Below the pieces are notes generated by a model that saw nothing but the letters and a program-made list of their open reading frames with translations, made no database searches and had not been told where the DNA came from. Positions 57,805-64,000 of a DNA stretch of 64,000 bases are shown here, piece after piece. A program made the translations under genes and the position numbers. The stretch comes from Paraspadella gotoi. Taxonomy: Eukaryota > Chaetognatha. Every line of letters begins with the position of its first letter. The stretch's first letter is position 1. Where the stretch lies: positions 2,005,060 through 2,069,059 of the forward strand of contig CM119263.1 of the NCBI GenBank assembly GCA_051294375.1. Direction: 5' to 3'.

Positions 57805-58497
57805 TCTATGGTGGACTAAAATCCACCAACGCGTCATCAGCGCCATTGGTTGGCGCGGAGGCAATAGTCATTCGCCTCACCAAGCCCAAAAGGTCGGGGT
57901 TCTAGCCCCGGTGGTCCGTCTGCAAAGTTAAGAGGGACGGGGCGGCTTAACCCGCTGTAACATTGGTGTTCCAGCCTGATCCGAAGCTGCAGGGACTGCT
58001 TTAATATTGAACGTCTGTTTCTGTCATTAACCACTTATCAAATAATTACTGTCTCTTCATTGGTGAGCGCGCGACTTCCGAGCACAATCAGCAACAACAA
58101 AGCACTTCAGGCGAACATTGCCTCAACGCGGCGATGCCACTTTCCGCCGCACAACATATCAGCGAGCCAGGCCTCAACTTGGTGACGAACTTTCCCACAC
58201 AACATTCACTGAAGAGACGCAACAGACTTCTCCTACGGGAGCGGGGGATGTTATGGTGGACTAATAATCCACCAAACCTTCGATCAGGCGCCATTGGTGG
58301 CGGAGGCCAAGTCATTCGCCTCCCGAACCCAAAGGTCCGGGTTCTACTAGGCCGCGGTGTCGTCCTGGCAGTTAAGAGGGACGGGGCGCTTAACCCGCTG
58401 TAACATTGGGGTGTTACAGCCTGATCCGAAGCTCAGGACTGCTTATACTTGAACGGTTCTGTCATTAACAACTTAATCAATAATACTGTCTGCTTCA
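57805..58497 (+). mobile_element. Miniature LTR retrotransposon (TRIM-like)
   Basis: Two direct repeats of about 250 bp (57805-58059 and 58249-58497) start TGTATGGTGGACTAAAATCC (the left one with one change) and end CTGTCTCTTCA. The element is bordered by ACAC on both sides (57801-57804 and 58498-58501), a 4-bp target-site duplication. Directly after the left LTR comes a primer-binding-like site (TTGGTGAGC...CGACTTCCG). Directly before the right LTR is a purine tract (GGGAGCGGGGGA). The interior is only about 190 bp, with no gag or pol. These features define a terminal-repeat retrotransposon in miniature. The LTR contains a GGTGGACTAAAATCCACC hairpin and a tRNA T-arm-like word (CCGGGTTCTA). 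It sits in an intron of the collagen gene, in antisense orientation. Confidence 0.82.
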
Positions 58498-58779
58498 ACA
58501 CTAAAAAATTTACATTTAAATTGTTTAAAAATATTTTTAGAATAACAAAAAAAGTAACTGTTTAATTTGAGCAAAAAATCTCTCTTCTTCACTCCTATTT
58601 TAGATATAATTTGCGCAAAGTGGGTCCGACCGGTCCAAAGTTACAGTAAATGAAACAAAACAACAAAAAATTTTTTTATTAGAAAAGTTTATATTGCAAT
58701 TAAATAATCCGCGCAATGCCGACATATAGGCAGCTTATATGTACATGTGACATTTGCCTGCAATTTTTTCTAAAATGAG

Positions 58780-59202
58780 ATCCATGAAGATCGTCGGGAT
58801 GTAAATTTGGGAATTTGTATAGAGAAAAAAAAATAAATGGGCGATAATAAAAGTTTTTAAAGGAAGAAAAATAATAAGAATTTTTAAAAAACGAAACGAT
58901 CGTACATTGAGATGAGAAGAAGCAGAGAGAGAGAGACGAGAGAGAGGACGAGCAGACGAGAGGAGAGACTGAGAGAGAGAGAGAAAAAAAGCCTGACAGA
59001 GCCGGAACTTCGTTTACAGTCGTTACTCGTCGCCTGGTGAAAAAAAAAGTGACTAAAAAATTTTTTTTGTAAAAAAACAGAAGAGAGAGAGAGAGAGCCG
59101 GAACTCGTTTAATGACGGAGGTGAGAAAAAAGGTGACTAAAAATTATTTTGCTACAAAAAAAAAGAGATAGAATGAGAGAAAGAGAGAGAGAGAGCAGAT
59201 AG

Positions 59203-59275
<73 letters not shown>

Positions 59276-59387
59276 GGAACTCGTTTACTCGTTTACAAGT
59301 GAATAAATTTTTTTTTGTAAAAAAAAAAAAGAGAGAGAGAGAGACGAGAGAGAGAGAGAGAGACGAGAGAGAGAGAGAGAGAGAGAG

Positions 59388-59446
<59 letters not shown>

Positions 59447-59836
59447 GAGAGAGAGAAAGTTTTCCCGCCAACGATACGCGCAATATTAGGTCACTCATTG
59501 TTTTATATCGGCGTGATCTCGGTCAAGTTGATTTTTTTTTATAAGCACGTAACGTTTCCGTTGCCATCAAAACGCGTTATTAGGTCATGTTTTTCCTCGA
59601 CATTGTTTACTCGTTGCCCCGCAACGGCCACGAAATCCAGGTCAAGTAAATTATTCTTCACATTTTCTCAAAAAAATCCACGAAAATCTCAGATGTAAAT
59701 TGTGGGATTTTGTATTGAGAAAGAAGCGCGGAAATAAATGGCGATAATAAAGTTTTTAGAAGGAAAGAAATTAATAAGAATTTTTCAAAAAACGGTGGTA
59801 AAACAATGTGAATCATTTTTTTTTTGGTGAAAAAAA

Positions 59837-59879
<43 letters not shown>

Positions 59880-59960
59880 GGAGGAGACGGAGGATGATAG
59901 AGAGAGAGAGAGAGCCTGAACTCGTTTTTTTAAAACGATTCAGAAAAAGGCCGCGCCTGA
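58780..59960 (+). repeat. Cluster of (GA)n-carrying interspersed repeats
   Basis: Copies headed GGATGTAAATTTGGGAATTT at about 58798 and TCAGATGTAAATTGTGGGAT at about 59688, with partial copies between, each containing GA tracts and GGAACTCGTTTACTCG-like ends. Confidence 0.72.
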
Positions 59961-60539
59961 TCAAATATATATGTTTTTAAAAAGAAAAAATAATCAGAAT
60001 TTTTTCAAAAACGAACGATCACGCAAAGAGATCGCACACAAAGAGAGACAGAGAGAAACTGAACTCGTTTTTAACGATTCAGAAAAGGCAGCGCCTAAAA
60101 AAAAAAATTTATATAATTAAAAAATAAATAAAAGACAAGCAATGTTACAGATGGTTTACAATTGGAAACTTTTCCAATTTTTTCGCCAATCCGCAGCTTG
60201 GTAAAAGATTTATTTTTATTTGTTATTAAAATTAAGATATAGCTTCTGCATAAAAAAATCCTTTGAGTTCCCATTTTTATTAAGAAATTTAAAAAAATTT
60301 TTGATTTCATCTTCAAATATTATATACTGCAATATGTAAATTAGCTTAAAGCATTTCTAGATATACTAATTGGAATATTATAATGAGTACTATAAATCTC
60401 ATTTGCATATTGGCAGTAAATCATAATGAAGTTGGAAAAATTCAAACAAAAAAACCTAAATCCAATATGTAATATAAGAATATCAAGCTATTTCAATTGA
60501 GAAGCCATATCTATTTTTTTATTAACTTACTATGATCGC

Positions 60540-60800
60540 ACACTTTTGTAAAACTATTAGAATAATTTCATAATAATTTTTATTATAAAAAAAAAGGTAA
60601 GTGACAGCCAAACCTATAAAAAGCGTAGTAGTTTTTATATACAAAAAACAGCGTGACGGAACGACGACGACGACGACGACGACTACGTCACAAAGAAGCA
60701 ACCCTAAAACATTATAGAGCCTGACCCGGCTTCGCCGGTCAAGGCTCGATAACAAATAAACGTGAACTTAATCCGATTTTTCACCGCGCTATTTCCATTT
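60540..60800. other. Unique DNA with a (ACG)n tract
   Basis: A GACGACGACGAC run at 60661-60681 and the inverted pair GACCCGGCTTCGCCGGTC (60723-60740), a strong small hairpin. No gene. Confidence 0.4.
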
Positions 60801-60929
60801 TGGTCGTATTGACCTAATGTGGCCCGGTCTGACCCAATGTGATGACACACACACTCTCTCTTCTCTCTTCTCTCTCTCTCTCTTCTCTCTCTCTCTTCTC
60901 TCTCTCTCTCTCTCTCCGATATATGACTT

Positions 60930-61042
60930 CTGTCCCGTGTCTCCCTTTCGGCCGGGCAGACCGACGTCTCCATGTTCGCCCTTTTCTCCCGATCGTCCGG
61001 TCTGTCCGATCGAGCCCGTGTCGCCCTTCGGTCCGGGCAGAC
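60930..61042 (-). CDS. Cys-flanked collagen, second visible exon
   Basis: The acceptor is an A-rich tract ending AAAAAG before 61042. The frame reads GLPGPKGDTGSIGQTGRSGE then KGEHGDVGLPGRKGDTGQ, all Gly-X-Y. Phase 1 at the start matches the donor of the upstream exon and restores GLPGLPG across the junction. The 3' boundary is uncertain: CAG at 60930 is followed by AAGTCATATA with no GT at the codon edge; a donor at AA|GTCATA would change the phase. A base error or a skipped short exon would explain this. The next visible exon is 4.1 kb away. Confidence 0.75.
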
Positions 61043-61224
61043 CTTTTTTTTTATGGAAATAAGATGAAAATTTGAAGTGACGAACGACAATTCTTTTAAT
61101 GTCATCGCTAGCACAGTTTATATAATGATAAAGATTATGAATATTATTATTATTTGAAATTGTAATTTCATTAAATGGAGTTAATGGCAGATAGACCCAA
61201 CATAGTTTCAATAAGTCATCTTTA

Positions 61225-61228
61225 GTGG

Positions 61229-61270
<42 letters not shown>
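61225..61270. repeat. (GA)n microsatellite
   Basis: In the 544-nt intron of the collagen gene, with a (CT)n field at 61345-61434. Confidence 0.9.
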
Positions 61271-61273
<3 letters not shown>

Positions 61274-61360
61274 CTGGCCAACCCTTGGTCATTTTTCGCT
61301 TTTAAGTTCAGTTACTCTTAGAATCTTTCACAACATTTTGGTCTACTCTCTCTCTCTCTG

Positions 61361-61436
<76 letters not shown>

Positions 61437-61586
61437 ATTTTCGATTTTCTAATTTTTCAATTATTTGCTCCACTGAAGATGACATAAAAACATGTTCGGT
61501 TTTTTTTCCACTTTTACCGTTGATTTTAAACAATAATAAACTTTGCCTCTAAGAAATTTGGCAGAAAAATGAAAATGTTAACTAAC

Positions 61587-61665
61587 CTGGGAGCCCGGGC
61601 TTGCCGTCTTTGCCGGGAGGGCAATAGTCTTTGGTGGCTTTGCAAAAAGCTTGCAGGGCGAAAAT
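61587..61665 (-). CDS. Cys-flanked collagen, first visible exon
   Basis: The acceptor TTGTTTATTTTTCAG precedes 61665 and the donor CCAG|GTTAGT follows 61587. The 79 nt encode IFALQAFCKATKDYCPPGKD then GKPGLP and the first base of a Gly codon. Two Cys seven residues apart just before the triple helix, with CPPGKDGKPG at its start, is the arrangement of short collagens cross-linked at the helix ends. The exon starts in phase 0, so at least one upstream exon (signal peptide) should exist beyond 61.7 kb; it was not identified with confidence. With the other four exons the visible protein is about 212 residues. Confidence 0.8.
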
Positions 61666-61904
61666 CTGAAAAATAAACAAGGTGGATTACACATGAGTGG
61701 AGCAGGCGAGAGATGGCGAGAGATGGCGAGAGATGGGAATAAATGGTAAGAGATGGAAAGACAAGGCGGGTGACAGGAAAAGCCCGGGAAAGATGCGAAG
61801 AGCGGGCGAGAGATGGTGATGGTGATGTTGTGAGGATTGGCCAAAAATATGATGATCCAACGATCTCAATAGATTTTAGAATTTGATGTTGTGTGTTGTG
61901 TGAC

Positions 61905-62250
61905 AACCCGCCTATAAGCATGACACCTTCAGTCGTGATCCGGTGGCCCATTGAGTAAAGCCTTCAGCTCACCATCTGCGGGAAGCGTGAGGACGGCCGT
62001 AAGCCGCCTTGGGGGCGTGGAAAACCCTCAAACCTGGTTCCAAGCCCAGGACCCGTTCAATGGCTGCGAGAGTGGTTAAAGAAGTTGCGGATAGTCATCT
62101 TCAGCCCACTTAGCGCCTTATCCACACTGGGTTTAAGATTTGATATTGTGAGCCAAATAAAAATCAGCCAAACATGGGATTCAGTCTCCTCATTCGATTA
62201 CGGATTGAAATAGCGTCGGCCTAGAAAAAGTGATGGGTCGTTGTGAGGCG
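61905..62250. other. Unique segment with splice-like signals on both strands
   Basis: On the minus strand a chain of GT-AG-bounded pieces reads SNLKPSVDKAL, TIERVLGLEP and DGELKALLNGPPDHD then TGA, in compatible phases, the middle piece being a 30-nt micro-exon. On the plus strand, from 62053 after an acceptor-like AAGCCCAG, a frame is open for 52 codons (PVQWLREWLKKLRIVIFSPL and on to DYGLK). A related sequence lies at 63235-63400 (GCGGGAAGCGTGAG, CTGGAACCTGGTTC shared). Either strand could carry the last exons of a neighbouring gene; I cannot decide. Confidence 0.25.
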
Positions 62251-62349
62251 ATGATGGCGTGAAAGCCACTCAACAGCGCGACGAAGCGAAACCGAAAAAA
62301 AGTGACATCAGCGAAACAGAGAAACTGAATATTACGTCTGGATGGAGGA

Positions 62350-62640
62350 AGGTTTTATGCCGGATTCGTTGCCAGGATTGATGCCGGATTAAAAGTGGAT
62401 TTGATGCCAGATTTTTTGCCAGGATTGATGCCGAATTTAAAGCGGATTTGATGCCAGATTTTTTGCCAGGATTGATGCGGTATTTAAAGCGGATTTGATG
62501 CCAGATTTTTTTCCAGGATTGTTGCCGGATTAAAAGTGGATTTGATGCCAGATTTTTTGCCAGGATTGATGCCGAATTTAAAGCGGATTTGATGCCAGAT
62601 TTTTTGCCAGGATTGATGCCGGATTAAAAGTGGATTCGTT
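62350..62640. repeat. GGATTTGATGCCAGATTTTT minisatellite
   Basis: About six units of 45-50 bp, each with TTTTTTGCCAGGATTGATGC followed by GGATTAAAAGT or GAATTTAAAGC. Counterpart at 48340-48630. Confidence 0.9.
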
Positions 62641-62699
62641 GGTACATATTACATTAGATGTTCATTTTGTCTTAAGATTTTTCTACTTTATTGATTGAT

Positions 62700-63050
62700 T
62701 ATTGATTATCGATTATCGATTATTGATTATTGATTATTATTATTGATAATTTGTTAGTTTTTATTTAGGATTTGATTTTGAATTTAATGTTAAATTTTTA
62801 GGCAATATTTTAGAGCGTATTTAATTATGAAACCGAGGCCGACTTTGCGGCCGGATTTTAAGCCTGATTTATGACAGATTTGACATAGAATTTGATGGTG
62901 GATAAAAACCAAAAATGTCGTCGTCGTCATTTGGTTATAAGACGAATTAAGGTATAAGACCGATGGCGTCAAAAAGGATTTGACATATCTGACGATTGGA
63001 TAGGTAGGAAAAAAAAATCATTTTTTATTAAAAATTGGGCCGCGCAATCT
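62700..63050. other. AT-rich unique DNA, nothing recognised
   Basis: TATTGATTATCGATTATCGA repeats at 62695-62750, then unique sequence without exon signals. Confidence 0.5.
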
Positions 63051-63055
63051 CGAAG

Positions 63056-63225
63056 GTTGCAACTGTCGATAGAAAAACTGTAGTCGGGNNNNNNNNNNCA
63101 TTACGCCACTTTCACTCGGCCAAACTGTCGATGAAAAAACTGTAGTCGGGCATTACGCCAATTTCACTCCGCCAAACTGTCGATGAAAAAACTGTAGTCG
63201 GGCATTACGCCAATTTCACTCCGCC
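63056..63225. repeat. 52-bp tandem repeat interrupted by 10 N (63089-63098)
   Basis: Three units of AAACTGTCGATGAAAAAACT plus GTAGTCGGGCATTACGCCAA. The 10-N gap falls in the first unit. Copy 1 of the block has only about two units (49070-49195). Confidence 0.9.
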
Positions 63226-63234
63226 GAAAACGAA

Positions 63235-63410
63235 TGACTCTTAAGGTTGTTACTCGGTGACTTATTAGGTAAAGCTCATGACCATTAGGTACCGGGTGGG
63301 TATCTATCCAAAATGAGGCCCACCCTGCGGGAAGCGTGAGTCCGGACAAGTCAAACCCTGGAACCTGGTTCAAAGCCAACGACTCCTTCATTGCTGCCTA
63401 TAATTAGAAT
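63235..63410. other. Relative of the 61905-62060 segment
   Basis: Shares CTGCGGGAAGCGTGAG, a pyrimidine/purine spacer and CTGGAACCTGGTTCAAAGCC in the same order and spacing as 61975-62045. On the minus strand it would give NEGVVGFEP where the other gives IERVLGLEP. Tandem exons or a short dispersed repeat are both possible. Confidence 0.35.
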
Positions 63411-63544
63411 AACATTGTTATATTGAAATAACAAGAAAGTTATTTACGACGCTGAACAGGAGAGGCTGGTGAAACTTTCCGACGGTTTCCGACGGATATC
63501 AAATCGGGTTGTCGGGGAATTGGCGGTCCTGAGTGTCGGGCAAA

Positions 63545-63770
63545 TTAGCGGTATGTTGCAGGACGAAAGATTTTGGTCGCTTTTTGGGGCAAAAATTGCG
63601 GTTTGAGTGTCCGGCAAATTAATGGTATGCTTGCCAGGACGTAAAATTTGGTCCGCTTTTTGGGCAAATTGCGTTGAGTGTCCGGCAAATTAATGGTATG
63701 CTTGCCAGTGCGAATTGCGGTCCGCTTGTCCGGCAAAATGGCGGTTTGCTCGTCGGGCGAAAATTGTCGG
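63545..63770. repeat. Tandem repeat with GTGTCCGGCAAATTAATGGT
   Basis: Three to four diverged units of about 75-85 bp containing GACGAAAGATTTTGGTCGCT and GTGTCCGGCAAATTAATGGT words. Confidence 0.8.
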
Positions 63771-64000
63771 TTATTCTGAGCGTCAAAAACTAACGGAAAT
63801 TTACGAGAAGAGAAAAAAGGCAGGAAATACGATTGAGATGATTGGATACAGGGGATGAATTGGGTAGTGGAGGAGAAAATAGGATAGAAGAGGTTAGGAA
63901 AAAGGAGGAATAGGAAAAGAATGGAAGAGAATTGAAAATATTTTAAAAAATTAACAATGTTCTCATAAAACAAATTAGTAGAAGTAGTTGTTACATCGTA
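63770..64000. other. Unique purine-rich DNA to the window end
   Basis: No exon recognised. Confidence 0.4.

Larger units (their letters stand above)
49583..63570 (+). repeat. Repeated block C, copy 2
   Basis: Second copy of 36360-49557. From 49583 to 52981 it is noisier than copy 1. After the second 25-N gap (52982-53006) it becomes the cleaner copy, with intact collagen frames and regular microsatellites. The first 118 nt (49583-49700) match 38745-38870 rather than the start of the block, so the join there is out of order. Confidence 0.88.

Noticed and set aside
61318-61533. Minus-strand frame starting MFKINGKSGKK inside the collagen intron
   Set aside because: It lies between two collagen exons whose phases join perfectly without it, and it runs into a (GA)n tract. 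The other copy of the block does not keep the frame.

Overview
This is nuclear DNA of an invertebrate animal. The genes it holds are split by GT-AG introns: a TMEM145/GPR180-like seven-helix protein, an olfactomedin-domain exon and a cysteine-flanked Gly-X-Y collagen. Gene density is very low. Simple repeats are extreme, above all (GA)n/(CT)n, with (GAAA)n, (AAAT)n, (TTTCC)n, (GAC)n, several minisatellites and a 34-bp satellite. Nothing bacterial, viral or CRISPR-like was seen, and I cannot name the phylum.

Layout. 1-7 kb: AT-rich DNA with a 979-bp MITE-like element (3508-4486), a GC-rich patch near 4.7 kb and degenerate repeats. 7-12.3 kb: one exon of an olfactomedin domain on the minus strand (7208-7400), a possible signal-peptide exon on the same strand (12022-12105), an inverted pair of about 75 bp, and a 2.3-kb satellite between them. 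12.3-15.2 kb: microsatellites. 15.3-18.3 kb: the best gene, a complete three-exon plus-strand TMEM145-like gene of about 669 residues. 19.1-24.8 kb: a 2.9-kb block present twice, including a 1-kb purine-only minisatellite. 25.9-30.4 kb: a 2.2-kb block present twice. 31.2-33.9 kb: a possible small three-exon gene with an acidic middle. 36.3-49.6 and 49.6-63.6 kb: a block of about 13 kb present twice, carrying a minus-strand collagen gene whose intron holds a miniature LTR retrotransposon.

The three duplications all touch gaps of exactly 25 N. In each pair one copy is full of single-base indels while the other keeps open frames and clean repeats. The simplest reading is that noisy long-read gap fill was placed beside an assembled copy of the same locus, so most of the duplication is probably an assembly artefact. 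The collagen gene should be read from the 56.1-61.7 kb copy.

No operon-like or multi-gene system is apparent. TMEM145-like, olfactomedin and collagen products are all secretory-pathway or extracellular proteins, but nothing here links them functionally. The most interesting items are the miniature LTR element, the MITE, an interspersed family that carries (GA)n tracts, a palindromic element that seems to seed a (CAACT)n array, and the unidentified exon models.
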